From positions 868,001-932,000 of the forward strand of contig JACCHT010000001.1 of assembly GCA_013416635.1 (NCBI GenBank): a stretch of 64,000 nucleotides of DNA, in the 5' to 3' direction. Shown here in pieces: positions 38,445-49,693 of the stretch; within the stretch, counting starts at the first letter, position 1; every line of letters starts with the position of its first letter. This DNA is from Candidatus Thiodubiliella endoseptemdiera. GTDB taxonomy: Bacteria > Pseudomonadota > Gammaproteobacteria > PS1 > Pseudothioglobaceae. Position numbers and translations under genes: made by a program. Under the pieces are notes generated by a model, which was not told the DNA's origin, searched no databases, and saw nothing but the letters and a program-made list of their open reading frames with translations.

Positions 38445-41006
38445 ATGAAAACAACCTACCTAACGCATATTAATGAGCGTGCCAAAAACAATTTACCCCC
38501 TTTAGTATTAAATGCAGAACAGACAAAATCTGTTGTTGAGCACTTAATTAACGGAGATGATGATGATTTTTACTTAGATTTATTAACCCATCGTGTGCCG
38601 CCCGGTGTCGATGAAGCAGCCTATGTTAAAGCCAGTTTTTTAACCAGCGTTGCCAAAGGAGAACAAAACTGCACTGCCGTTAGTCAAAAACAAGCTGCTT
38701 TTTTATTGGCAACTATGCTCGGTGGTTATAATATTGAAGCGTTGATTGATTTACTCGATGTGGCAGCCGTTGCTGAAAAAGCGGCACATTTCCTCGGCAC
38801 ACATACCATCTTAATTTACGAAGCCTACCAAACAATTTTCGCCAAAGCCAAGCACAATCCATATGCACAAAAAGTGCTAGACAGTTGGGCAAATGCCGAA
38901 TGGTTTTTCCACCACAAAACCCCATTAGCAGAAGAGATTAAACTCACTGTATTTCGTGTAGATGGTGAAATCAATACCGATGATTTATCACCTGCCACTG
39001 AAGCTTGGTCGCGTCCCGACATTCCACTGCACGCACAATCAATGCTGGCAAAGAAAATGGACAACCCACTCACAACCATTGAAAAACTCAAAGAAAAAGG
39101 ACTGCCACTGGTTTTTGTTGGCGATGTAGTCGGCACGGGTTCTTCACGCAAATCTGCCATTAATTCCGTATTATGGCATATGGGCAACGACATTGACTTT
39201 GTGCCAAATAAACGCAGTGGTGGCGTGATTTTAGGCGGTAATATTGCACCAATTTTCTTCAACACGGCACAAGATTCTGGTGCATTGCCGATTGAATGCG
39301 ATGTATCAAAAATGCAAATGGGAGATGAAATTATTATTTATCCATTCGCTGGCAAAATCACCAAAAACGGTGAAACCATCAGCCAATTCACGCTCACACC
39401 CACCACCATCAGCGATGAAGTGCAAGCAGGTGGACGCATTCCGCTCATTATTGGACGAGGGCTAACCGACAAAACCCGCTTGGACTTAGGTTTAAGCGTA
39501 AGTGATGTTTTTTTACGCCCAAAAGACAGCAATCCAAGTCAAGCCGGTTACACTTTGGCACAAAAAATCGTCGGCAAAGCCTGTGGCGTTGAAGGCATTC
39601 GCCCTGGTACTTATTGTGAACCACGAATGACCACAGTCGGCTCGCAAGATACCACGGGGGCAATGACCCGTGACGAACTAAAAGAATTGGCATGTTTGGG
39701 TTTTTCTGCCGACTTGGTGATGCAAAGTTTTTGCCACACCGCCGCCTACCCAAAACCGGTTGATTTAGAATTACAACACAGCCTACCCGACTTTATGCAA
39801 TCTCGTGGCGGCGTGGCACTCAAACCGGGTGATGGTATTATTCACTCGTGGCTCAATCGTATGTTGCTACCTGATACGGTTGGCACAGGCGGTGATTCGC
39901 ATACGCGTTTCCCAATCGGTATTAGTTTTCCAGCAGGGTCTGGCTTAGTGGCATTTGGTGCTTCAATCGGGGTGTTACCTTTGGATATGCCAGAATCCGT
40001 TTTGGTGCGTTTTAGTGGCACTATGCAAGCAGGTATCACGCTCAGAGATTTGGTCAATGCCATCCCCTATGTTGCCATTCAACAAGGTTTATTAACGGTT
40101 GAAAAATCCAATAAAAAGAACATTTTTTCAGGTCGTATTTTAGAAATTGAAGGATTGGGCGATTTGAAAATTGAACAAGCCTTTGAACTCACCGACGCCT
40201 CAGCTGAACGCTCGGCAAATGGTTGCACCATCAAACTCAACAAAGCCCCTGTAGCAGAATATTTACACTCTAATGTCGCCTTGTTATCCTCAATGATAGA
40301 AATGGGCTATGAAGACAAAAAAACCATCGCTCGCCGCATTCAAGCCATGCAAAAATGGCTAGACGCACCCGAATTGCTAGCGGCAGATGACAATGCCGAA
40401 TACGCAGCAATTATTGAGATTAATCTGGACGAAATCAAAGAACCCATTTTGGCATGCCCCAATGACCCTGATGATGTAAAACTACTCTCAGAAGTCGCCA
40501 ACACCAAAATCGACGAAGTTTTTATCGGCTCATGTATGACCAATATTGGACATTTTAGAGCCTCAGCACAATTATTAAAAGACCAATCAGAACTACCAAC
40601 CGAATTATGGATTGCTCCGCCCACCCGCATGGATGAAGTGCAACTCAAAAAAGAAGGCGTCTATCAAACTTTTGAATCAATCACCCAACACACAGAAACA
40701 CCCGGTTGCTCATTATGTATGGGCAATCAGGCACGCGTTAAAGACAACGCTACCGTGGTTTCCACCTCAACTCGTAACTTCCCCAACCGTCTAGGCGACA
40801 ACGCTGATGTGTATTTATCTTCAGCCGAGGTCGCTGCCATCACTGCCAAACTCGGACACATCCCAACCGTGGCAGAATACCAAGCAGAAATGCAAGCCAT
40901 TCAGCCAATGTCCAAGGATGTTTATCAATACCTTAACTTTGACCAAATAGCCCAATATCAAAATGCCGTCGGACATATTGCGTTGGATACCATTTTGGAA
41001 GAATGA
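38445..41006 (+). CDS. acnB: Aconitate hydratase B
   Basis: TCA-cycle citrate/isocitrate isomerase with a [4Fe-4S] cluster. About 853 residues. An N-terminal HEAT-like domain ([17 protein letters not shown]) is followed by the swivelling domain ([22 protein letters not shown]) and the cluster domain with [20 protein letters not shown] and [12 protein letters not shown] carrying the cluster cysteines. ATG 38445 gives [16 protein letters not shown]; an upstream ATG at 38403 adds non-conserved residues. A terminator follows. Confidence 0.96.
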   Translation: MKTTYLTHINERAKNNLPPLVLNAEQTKSVVEHLINGDDDDFYLDLLTHRVPPGVDEAAYVKASFLTSVAKGEQNCTAVSQKQAAFLLATMLGGYNIEALIDLLDVAAVAEKAAHFLGTHTILIYEAYQTIFAKAKHNPYAQKVLDSWANAEWFFHHKTPLAEEIKLTVFRVDGEINTDDLSPATEAWSRPDIPLHAQSMLAKKMDNPLTTIEKLKEKGLPLVFVGDVVGTGSSRKSAINSVLWHMGNDIDFVPNKRSGGVILGGNIAPIFFNTAQDSGALPIECDVSKMQMGDEIIIYPFAGKITKNGETISQFTLTPTTISDEVQAGGRIPLIIGRGLTDKTRLDLGLSVSDVFLRPKDSNPSQAGYTLAQKIVGKACGVEGIRPGTYCEPRMTTVGSQDTTGAMTRDELKELACLGFSADLVMQSFCHTAAYPKPVDLELQHSLPDFMQSRGGVALKPGDGIIHSWLNRMLLPDTVGTGGDSHTRFPIGISFPAGSGLVAFGASIGVLPLDMPESVLVRFSGTMQAGITLRDLVNAIPYVAIQQGLLTVEKSNKKNIFSGRILEIEGLGDLKIEQAFELTDASAERSANGCTIKLNKAPVAEYLHSNVALLSSMIEMGYEDKKTIARRIQAMQKWLDAPELLAADDNAEYAAIIEINLDEIKEPILACPNDPDDVKLLSEVANTKIDEVFIGSCMTNIGHFRASAQLLKDQSELPTELWIAPPTRMDEVQLKKEGVYQTFESITQHTETPGCSLCMGNQARVKDNATVVSTSTRNFPNRLGDNADVYLSSAEVAAITAKLGHIPTVAEYQAEMQAIQPMSKDVYQYLNFDQIAQYQNAVGHIALDTILEE

Positions 41007-41024
41007 TTTAAAAACCATTAGACG

Positions 41025-41057
41025 ATAAAAAAGCCACTGTAAAAAGTGGCTTTTTTT
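41025..41057 (+). terminator. Intrinsic terminator after acnB
   Basis: Stem aaaagccact / agtggctttt with loop gtaaaa, followed by seven Ts. An A run on the other side allows it to work in both directions, so it can also end the rpmB-rpmG transcript. Confidence 0.85.
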
Positions 41058-41074
41058 AAACTTAGATTAATTGT

Positions 41075-41245
41075 TTATGCAACTTTTTTATTAGTTTTCT
41101 CTAATTTTTTCCAAAAATCACCTGTATAAAACTGACAATATTTAAACATTTCATTATCAGTGAGGTAACCTTTTTTACCATACCAATCTTCTTTTAGCGT
41201 TACCACTAACTCATTCATTAATTTATTTTCGTTTGTTATTTTCAT
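41075..41245 (-). CDS. Small 56-residue protein downstream of the rpmG operon
   Basis: An ATG at 41245 preceded by an excellent AGGAGAAGG ribosome site opens 56 codons. The product is charged and aromatic: it starts MKITNENKLMNELVVTLKEDW, contains YGKKGYLTDNEMFKYCQFY, and ends KKLEKTNKKVA. No membrane segment. It starts 10 nt after the stop of the next upstream gene, so the two probably form a pair. I do not recognise either. Confidence 0.6.
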   Translation of the reverse strand: MKITNENKLMNELVVTLKEDWYGKKGYLTDNEMFKYCQFYTGDFWKKLEKTNKKVA

Positions 41246-41255
41246 AATCCTTCTC

Positions 41256-41690
41256 CTAATGCATGTAGATTTCTATCCATTTACGATAATTTTTGACTTC
41301 CATTATATCTTTATTTTCTGCTTGATGCGTAGCAATTGTCATAAATATATTGTGTATTAACGAATTATCAATATACAATTTAAGTTTCTTAACCGATTTT
41401 TCCTCACAAATTGATAGCATAGACTCATATATAAAAATAATAATACTAATGATATCACAGTCATTATGATTAAAATCTGGGTGAAACTGGATTTTCAAAT
41501 TTTTAGCATACCGATCTAAAACATTAATAATCTGAAAAATAGCAACAATTTTATTATCACTTAATACAATATGCCATTCGTAATCACTTAACTCACTTTC
41601 AAATATTGCCTTTTCTGTTGGATCTAAATAATCCTTCCAGTTTTCTAAGATTAAATCATCAGCATTAAATTTTTGATACTGATAATTCAC
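41256..41690 (-). CDS. Hypothetical 144-residue protein coupled to rpmG
   Basis: The GTG start (41690) follows the rpmG stop with no gap (TAA-GTG). The protein is soluble, acidic and rich in Ile/Asn. Segments such as ELSDYEWHIVLSDNKIVAIFQI, then IIIFIYESMLSICEEKSVKKLKLYID, alternate strands and helices in a way that could fit a GNAT-like fold, but no acetyl-CoA P-loop motif is clear. Family not recognised. Confidence 0.6.
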   Translation of the reverse strand: MNYQYQKFNADDLILENWKDYLDPTEKAIFESELSDYEWHIVLSDNKIVAIFQIINVLDRYAKNLKIQFHPDFNHNDCDIISIIIFIYESMLSICEEKSVKKLKLYIDNSLIHNIFMTIATHQAENKDIMEVKNYRKWIEIYMH

Positions 41691-41846
41691 TTACTTAATC
41701 TTAGCTTCCTTATACATCACATGCTGACGCACAACTGGATCAAACTTTTTAACTTCCACCTTTTCTGGGTGTAGTCGTTTGTTTTTGGTGGTGGTGTAAA
41801 AATGACCCGTCTTTGCTGATGATACTAATCTAATTTTCTCTCTCAT
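41691..41846 (-). CDS. rpmG: 50S ribosomal protein L33
   Basis: 51 residues: [20 protein letters not shown], then [21 protein letters not shown] and [10 protein letters not shown]. It lacks the zinc-binding cysteines, i.e. the Cys-minus form. Starts 9 nt after rpmB in the standard rpmB-rpmG order. Confidence 0.95.
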   Translation of the reverse strand: MREKIRLVSSAKTGHFYTTTKNKRLHPEKVEVKKFDPVVRQHVMYKEAKIK

Positions 41847-41855
41847 ATCTACTCC

Positions 41856-42092
41856 TTAAACCTTCTCGCCACGAGCGCGAATTTCTTTTAATACAACATC
41901 AATCCCTTTTTTGTCAACTGTACGCAAACCTTTTGCTGTTAATTTTAACTTCACAAAACGATTCTCAGCCTCTACCCAAAAACGATGCGTATGCAAGTTT
42001 GGATAAAAACGACGACGCGTTCTGTTGTTCGCATGAGAAACATTGTTGCCACTCATTGGGCGTTTGCCCGTTACTTGACATACTTTTGCCAT
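41856..42092 (-). CDS. rpmB: 50S ribosomal protein L28
   Basis: 78 residues with the family pattern [29 protein letters not shown], then LHTHRFWVE and [10 protein letters not shown]. First gene of the rpmB-rpmG operon. Confidence 0.96.
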   Translation of the reverse strand: MAKVCQVTGKRPMSGNNVSHANNRTRRRFYPNLHTHRFWVEAENRFVKLKLTAKGLRTVDKKGIDVVLKEIRARGEKV

Positions 42093-42213
42093 GGTTCACC
42101 TATCTATAAAATCTAAAAATGAAGCATTATACTTAAAAATACCCCGCTTTAAAAGTTAAATTTAACAAATGCTATTTACTATTGATAAAACTCTCGGTAT
42201 CATATGCGCCTTC

Positions 42214-42303
42214 GGAGGGATGGCAGAGCGGCTGAATGCACTGGTCTTGAAAACCAGCAAGGATTAATCTCCTTCTAGGGTTCAAATCCCTATCCCTCCA
42301 CCA
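42214..42303 (+). tRNA. tRNA-Ser (anticodon UGA)
   Basis: Acceptor GGAGGGA pairs with TCCCTCC (42293-42299). The anticodon stem CTGGT/ACCAG encloses CTTGAAA, giving UGA. A long variable arm (class II) is present and the T-arm is TAGGG-TTCAAAT-CCCTA. CCA is encoded at 42301-42303. Base 73 is A, whereas serine tRNAs of bacteria normally have G. The integrase remnant downstream suggests it served as an attachment site. Confidence 0.95.
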
Positions 42304-42404
42304 TTATTAGAGATTACACAGTCTCAAAACAGCTCTTAAAAGCACACACTATAAGACTTTCAGAGTATCAGGCAATATCATAAGAAACCACATTATATAC
42401 ACAT

Positions 42405-42456
42405 AAAGCGTATAGAAAATCTGAAAAGGTTTTATTACTATTTTTCTATACGCTTT
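42405..42456. terminator. 15-bp perfect inverted repeat, terminator-like
   Basis: aaagcgtatagaaaa (42405-42419) is repeated inverted at 42442-42456, with a 22-nt loop and a few more Ts after it. It could end the tRNA-Ser transcript. The AT-rich stem and long loop make this uncertain. The rest of 42304-42463 shows no gene. Confidence 0.5.
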
Positions 42457-42463
42457 TTCAATA

Positions 42464-42960
42464 ATGTTAAATGACACCCAAATACAAAACCTAAAGCCAA
42501 AAGATAAAATTTATCAATTTGCTGATAGTAACGGCTTGATTATTGAAATAACGCCCACTGGCGATATAGGTACCGTTTTGCAAAAAAATCACAAATCATA
42601 TCGCTGAGGCAATATCCAATCATAAGACTACAACAAGCCCGAAAAGAGCGAGATTTTTACAAGGCATTATTATTAGATAGCATCAACCCAACTACCCACA
42701 AAAAAGAACAGAAAATATTACAGAAGCAAAACAACGAGCAAGGGAAAAACTTTAATCACTTTTTTAATGAGTGGATGGCACTACACAAAGATGACCACAG
42801 CGATAATTACAGAAAGGAAATACTAAAGCGTGCGAACAAACACCTACTACCCTATATTGGCAAAACACCAATAGCAGAGACAAAGCCAACACAGATAATA
42901 GAAGTTTTAAGGTGAATAGAGGCACTGGGAATAATGGAAATGAACACTGCCCACATTACC
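42464..42960 (+). pseudogene. Decayed P4-like tyrosine integrase, N-terminal part
   Basis: The start MLNDTQIQNLKPKDKIYQFADSNGLIIEI is the typical DUF4102 N-terminus of P4-type integrases. After HKSYR a stop and frame change occur, and a second frame continues with QYPIIRLQQARKERD, FNHFFNEWMALHKDDHSDNYRKE and LLPYIGKTPIAETKPTQIIEVLR, i.e. the core-binding domain. The catalytic domain with its Arg/His/Tyr residues is absent. Next to tRNA-Ser, as expected for an island integrase. Confidence 0.8.
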
Positions 42961-43028
42961 TCCCCCCCCATTTTTTTTAAAGTATCATATAAAATATTAA
43001 ATATTAACAACACCCAAAGGACAACCCC

Positions 43029-46000
43029 ATGCCAGGACAAACAAAATACTTCATCAGCAACACCAACGGCTTCTTCGTCAACTGGTATTCCGATATCACC
43101 GGACTTGAATCTCACGGACAAGCATTAAAAGCATCTGGCAATAGTGGAGACGATGCCGTCTATGTAGGACAAGGCACCAAAGTCGATGCAACAGGGCTTA
43201 CTTCAACAGGTGGCAATGATTCAATTTATTTAACCGGCACTTTTAACAACTACGAACAAACACTAGATGGCAATACCTACACCTTCAAAAGAACGGTTAC
43301 TATTGGCGGTACCGATTACCAAGAAGAAGTCTCCTTCACAGCCTCTAATGGCGACAGGGTTTATTTTGCAAATGGTTTTTTTAAGATTGATATAACAGGC
43401 AATGATGGGCTATTAAATGCAGGCGTTTTTCAGAAAATTAAATTCGCTGATATTGACTCCAGTTCAATAACACCCACCGACCCTTTAACCACTCAACCCG
43501 CCATTGACAAAGGCACTGCCAGTGAAGTTGGTGCTACTAAAGTATTTATTTCTGATAACAACGGTGAGCACATTACCCCTGGTGTCAAAGGCTCAGTATT
43601 TAAGATATCTGGCAATAGTGGCAATGACACAGTTTATGTTGCCAAAGGCACAAAAGTTGATGCAACAGGACTCACCTCAACAGGTGGCAATGATGTTGTT
43701 TATTTAACTGGCACTTTTAGTGAATACACCAAACAAACAGTAGTTGACAGCACCTACACTTTTGAAAGAATGGTTAATATTGGCGGTACCGATTATCAAG
43801 AAGAAGTTTCCTTTGCAGCCTCTAATGGCGATAGGGTTTATTTTGCAGATGGTTTTGTTAAGATTGATATAACAGGCGATGATGGGCTATTAGAAGCAGG
43901 CGCTTTTAAGAGAATTGAATCCACTGATATTGACAACAGTGAGTCAACTCCAGGTTTGGGGGTTGGTTTAAGTATTACTGATGACAAGTCCGACACCGCT
44001 AAAGTTGGTGAAGTTATTACCTATACCTTTACTTTTGATGAAGCAGTTACAGATTTTGATATAAATGATATTACAGTTACAGGCGGTACAAAAGGTACTT
44101 TTACCTCTGTTAATGGTAGTGAAAGTGTCTATACTTTAGAACTAACCCCTCCTGCAAACAGCAAAGGCATAATAAGCCTTACAGTAGCCGTTGATGCTGC
44201 TACTTCTAAAGTTGACACAGCACTAAAATCAGCTGCTGCCAGCAATAATCAAAGTTTTGATACTCAAGCCCCAACCCCAATCACGACCAATCCATGGACT
44301 CTAAGCGATACTCCAGCGGGACAATCTGCTTTTAAGACAGGTGATGTTATCAGCCTAACACTGACAATGAGCGAGACCTTGAAACTTAATAACACCACAG
44401 GCTCTAAAGTGGTCATTGCAGGCAAAGACTTTGTTCTGGATAAAACTGCCTCTACAACTGCAGGTGATAAGAAACTGGTGTTTAAATATAGCGTTCAAGC
44501 TGGGGATAACATTGCCGCTACAGACTTTGATATTGACAATCCAACAAGCGATATTACGCTAAATAATATAACAGATGTCGCAGGTAATGCACCAGTATTT
44601 ACCGCTGATAGAGTAGTGTTGGCTAAGTTTGAGTATATTGAAAAAATAGGTTTGGCTAATAATCCTTTTGAGGGTATTGATGTGGGGGATTTATCTGCAC
44701 CAACCCTGGCCGATATTGACGGCGATGGTGACCTAGATTTGGTGGTGGGTGAGTTTTATGGCACCCTTAAATACTATCAAAATACAGGCACTACTTCTAG
44801 CCCTGCTTATGAAGCAAAAACTGGAGGTAATAATCCTTTTAATGGCATTGATGTGGGAGGTTATTCCACGCCAAACTTGGCTGATATTGATGGCGATGGT
44901 GATCTAGATTTGGTAGTGGGTGAGAATGATGGCACCCTTAAATACTATCAAAATACAGGCACTACTTCTAACCCTGCTTATGAAGCAAAAACTGGAGATA
45001 GCAATCCTTTTAATAGCATTGATGTGGGAAATGCTGCCTCACCAACCCTAGCCGATATTGACGGCGATGGCGACCTAGATTTGGTGGTGGGTGAGAATGA
45101 TGGCACCCTTAAATACTATCAAAATACAGGCACTACTTCTAACCCTGCTTATGAAGCAAAAACTGGAGATGACAATCCTTTTAATGGCATTGATGTGGGA
45201 TATTCTTCCTCACCAACCCTAGCCGATATTGACGGCGATGGCGACCTGGATTTGGTGGTGGGTGAGACTTATGGCACCCTTAAATACTATCAAAATACAG
45301 GTACTACTTCTAACCCTGCTTATGAAGTAAAAACTGGAGGTGATAATCCTTTTAATGGCATTAAAATGGGATATTCTTCCTCACCAACCTTGGCTGATAT
45401 TGATGGCGATGGCGACCTAGATTTGGTGGCGGGTAAGAATGATGGCACCCTTAAATATTATTACAATCAACAATCTTTTTTTGTAGATGGACAAGCGCCA
45501 ACTCTAACAACACAAGCCAGCGTTATCTTAGAGGAAACCTCAGATTTAGTGCTTGACTTTAGTGAAAATATTAAAGCAGGTACGGGCAGTATTCTCATCA
45601 AGAATATAGCGATGTAACAGTAGCAACGATTAATATCGCTAGTGATACAAATAAATTTAGCATTACCAATGATAAACTTACTATTGATGTATCAGCATTA
45701 GGTTTAACCAATAATAAACTTACCGTAGGCAGTTACTATTTAGAAATGAACTCTGGTGCTATAACGGATATGGTAGGCAACGATGCACTGGGTATTGCTA
45801 AAAACAGCAACCAATGGGCATTTGAAATCATCGTCCTTACTACCGACATTGTTTGGGCAGGTGCCGATGATAATTACATTAATGATAGTGAAAAAGACGC
45901 AACCGCACTCTCAGGCAAAGTAACTGGAATAGGTACTTTAACGATTACCAAAATTGAGTTTTTTGAAGGTAGTAATACAGTAGGCACAGCAATAACTTCA

Positions 46001-49000
46001 GGATTACCAGCTGTTGCAGCTGACGGCACTTGGGCACTCGCACATTCTGCTATGCCATCTGAATTAGCCGATGGAAAAACCTACACGGCTGTAGTAACGC
46101 TTAGTGATGGCACCAATTCAGCAATTAGCACTAGCACAGCAGTAACTTATGACACCATTAACCCAACCCCAATCACGACCAATCCATGGACTTTAAGCGA
46201 TACTCCAGCGGGACAATCTGCTTTTAAGGCAGGCGATGTTATCAGCCTAACTTTGACAATGAGTGAGACCTTGAAACTTAATAACACCACAGGCTCTAAA
46301 GTGGTCATTGCAGGCAAAGACTTTGTTTTGGATAAAACTGCCTCTACAACTGCAGGTGATAAGAAACTGGTGTTTAAATATAGCGTTCAAGCTGGAGATA
46401 GCATTGCCGCTACAGACTTTGATATTGACAATCCAACAAGCGATATTACGCTAAATAATATAACAGATGTCGCAGGTAATGCACCAGTATTTACCGCTGA
46501 TAGAGTAGTGTTGACTAAGCTTGAGTATATTGAAAAAATAGGTTCGGGCAATAATCCTTTTGAGGGTATTGATGTGGGGCATCGCTCCAAACCAACCCTA
46601 GCCGATATTGACGGCGATGGCGACCTGGATTTGGTGGTGGGTGAGAATAATGGCACCCTTAAATACTATCAAAACACAGGCACTACTTCTAACCCTGCTT
46701 ATGAAGCAAAAACTGGAGATAGTAATCCTTTTAATGGCATTGATGTGGGATATTCTTCCTCACCAATCCTAGTCGATATTGACGGCGATGGTGACCTAGA
46801 TTTGGTAGTGGGTGAGAGTGGCGGTACCCTTAAATACTATCAAAATACAGGCACTACTTCTAACCCTGCTTATGAAGCAAAAACTGGAGGTAGTAATCCT
46901 TTTAATAGCATTGATGTGGGAGATTATTCCAAATTAACCCTAGCCGATATTGACGGCGATGGCGACCTAGATTTAGTGGTGGGTGGGTATAATGGCACCC
47001 TTAAATACTATCAAAATACAGGCTCTGCTTCTAACCCTACTTATGAAGCAAAAACTGGAGGTAGCAATCCTTTTAATAGCATTGATGTGGGAAATTATTC
47101 CAAACCAACCCTAGCCGATATTGACGGCGATGGCGACCTGGATTTGGTGGTGGGTAAGAGTGACGGCATCCTTAAATACTATCAAAATACAGGTACTACT
47201 TCTAACCCTGCTTATGAAGCAAAAACTGGAGATAGCAATCCTTTTGATGGCATTGATGTGGGGGATTATTCCTCACCAACCCTAGCCGATATTGACGGCG
47301 ATGGCGACCTAGATTTGGTGGTGGGCAAGGCTGACGGCACCCTTAAATACTACTACAATCAACAACCTTCTTCTGTAGATGGACAAGCCCCAACTCCAAC
47401 GGCTACTAACTCATGGACTCTAAGCAATATTCCAGCAGGACAATCTGCTTTTAAGGCAGGCGATGTTATCAGCCTAACACTGACAATGAGTGAGACCTTG
47501 AAACTTAATAACACCACAGGCTCTAAAGTGGTCATTGCAGGCAAAGACTTTGTTTTGGATAAAACTGCCTCTACAACTGCAGGTGATAAGAAACTGGTGT
47601 TTAAATATAGCGTTCAAACTGGGGATAGCATTGCCGCTACAGACTTTGATATTGACAACCCAACAAGAGATATTACGCTAAATAATATAACAGATGTCGC
47701 AGGTAATGCACCAGTATTTACCGCTGATAGAGTGGTGTTGACCAAGACTAAGCTTGAGTATATTGAAAAAACAGGTTTGGGCAATAATCCTTTTGAGGGT
47801 ATTGATGTGGGGAATGTTTCTGTGCCAACCTTGGCTGATATTGACGGCGATGGCGACCTGGATTTGGTGGTGGGTGAAGCTAATGGCGCTCTTAAATACT
47901 ATCAAAATACAGGTACTACTTCTAACCCTGCTTATGAAGCAAAAACTGGAGATAGCAATCCTTTTAATAGCATTGATGTGGGGAAATTTTCCGCACCAAC
48001 CCTAGCCGATATTGACGGTGATGGCGACCTGGATTTGGTAGTGGGTGAGGTTAATGGCGCCCTTAAATACTATCAAAATACAGGCACTACTTCTAACCCT
48101 GCTTATGAAGCAAAAACTGGAGGTGATAATCCTTTTGATGGCATTGATGTGGGATATTCTGCCAAACCAGCCCTAGCCGATATTGACGGCGATGGCGACC
48201 TAGATTTGGTGGTGGGTGAGGGTAATGGCACCCTTAAATACTATCAAAATACAGGCACTACTTCTAGCCCTGCTTATGAAGTAAAAACTGGAGATAGTAA
48301 TCCTTTTAATGGCATTGGTGTGGGGTATTATCCCACACTAACCTTGGCTGATATTGATGGTGATGGCGACCTAGATTTGGTGGTGGGTGAGGATGATGGC
48401 ACCCTTAAATATTATCAAAATACAGGCACTACTTCTAACCCTGCTTATGAAGTAAAAACTGGAGGTGATAATCCTTTTGATGGCATTGATGTGGGGCTTA
48501 ATTCCGCACCAGTCCTAGCTGATATTGATGGTGATGGCGACCTAGATTTGGTGACAGGTGAGAATAATGGCACCCTTAAATACTACTACAATCAACAACC
48601 TTCTTCTGTAGATGGACAAGTTCCAACCTTTACAGAAAAAACCAGCGATACCAATGTCTTAGGCGAGCCTTCAAATCTAGTAATTGAGTTTTCTGAAAAC
48701 ATCAAAACAAATGGTGGCATTGTTGAAATCTGGAATAGCGCAGAAAAAGTTGCAACTATTAGCATTACTAATGCTAATATTAGCGACACAACACTCACTC
48801 TTAACCCAAGTAGTTTAACTTCAGGTGTTTATTACATCAAAATGGCATCAGGCGTTATAACTGACACCTCGGGTAATGACTTTGCAGGTATTGATAATAC
48901 CTCAGGTAAAACTTGGGCATTTGCATATAATTTTTATATCGGCACCGATAACGCCGATACTATAACGGGTAGTGCAGGTGACGATACTATAAATGGTGGT

Positions 49001-49370
49001 GCAGGCAACGATACTATAAAATGGCGGTGCAGGCAGTGATATTTTTGTTTATGAAAAGTACAGATAATGGCGAAGACACATAACTGGCTTCATATTTGGT
49101 GCTGGTGGTGATAAATTAGATTTAAAAGATTTTATTACCGCTAGTGGTAACCAAGCGACACTTTTTGCTAATATTGATAAATATATTACAGTGTCAGATA
49201 CTGGCACTGCAGGTAGTGCCAAACTAACGATTGATGCTGATGGCACGGTTACAGATGATGTTGCTGATTTGGTTATCAATCTACAAGGGGTTTCTGGTAT
49301 TGGTGGCTCCCCTACTCCCGACACAGTTGCATTAGGGCACTTTATAACTGATAATCTTATTCTTGTATAA
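43029..49370 (+). CDS. Giant repeat protein A (Ig-like + FG-GAP, T1SS-type C-terminus)
   Basis: About 2,110 residues after repairing roughly four single-base indels (near 45,603, 49,015, 49,052 and 49,080). Order: two N-terminal modules (residues about 6-142 and 170-301, sharing [14 protein letters not shown]), bacterial Ig-like domains, three blocks of five 57-residue FG-GAP repeats with [13 protein letters not shown], an Ig-like domain, RTX-type nonapeptides (GSAGDDTINGGAGNDTI), and a C-terminus resembling type I secretion targets (GGDKLDLKDF, ending TDNLILV). No Sec signal. Probably exported through a type I system not in this window, as an adhesin or toxin-like surface protein. A strong AAAGGA precedes the ATG. 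Confidence 0.8.
44628..45470 (+). repeat. FG-GAP block A1 (five 171-bp units)
   Basis: Starts FEYIEKIG and ends LKYYYNQQ. Unit spacing is exactly 171 bp (for example 44832 to 45003). The variable dipeptides after VVGE are FY, ND, ND, TY and ND. Confidence 0.92.
46520..47362 (+). repeat. FG-GAP block A2 (five units)
   Basis: Preceded by an Ig-like domain almost identical in DNA sequence to the one before A1. The variable pairs are NN, SG, YN, SD and AD. Confidence 0.92.
47753..48595 (+). repeat. FG-GAP block A3 (five units)
   Basis: Distance from A2 is about 1,230 bp, which is the higher-order unit (one Ig-like domain plus five repeats). The variable pairs are AN, VN, GN, DD and NN. Confidence 0.92.
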
Positions 49371-49390
49371 AGTAAGACACCTATAAAAAC

Positions 49391-49421
49391 AAAAACCCGC
49401 CTTATTTAGGCGGGTTTTTTT
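49391..49421 (+). terminator. Intrinsic terminator after gene A
   Basis: Stem aaacccgcc / ggcgggttt with loop ttattta and a T run. A degraded version occurs after gene B near 59,401-59,435. Confidence 0.88.
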
Positions 49422-49489
49422 ATGGAAAAATATCAACCAAAAATTTAAAAATTTAAAAACTTGAACTTAGAAGAATAAGTAAATTATGT

Positions 49490-49650
49490 GAGACCTTTGC
49501 ACAAATAGGGATGATTAGCAAAATGACAGATTTTATTAAATTGGAAATTTTTTAAATCCACTCCTAGCAGGGCTAAGGGTGTTTTTAAAAAGTTTGTAAT
49601 TTGATGAAAGATGGCGTTTTGATGATTATTCATATTTATGCAAAGGTCTC
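49490..49650. repeat. MITE copy 10, between genes A and B
   Basis: Flanked by tatgt duplications. One base in the left end differs (acaaat for ataaat). The equivalent site before gene C has no insert. Confidence 0.93.
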
Positions 49651-49693
49651 TATGTATAATAATAATCAGTTATAACACCCAAAGGACAATCTC

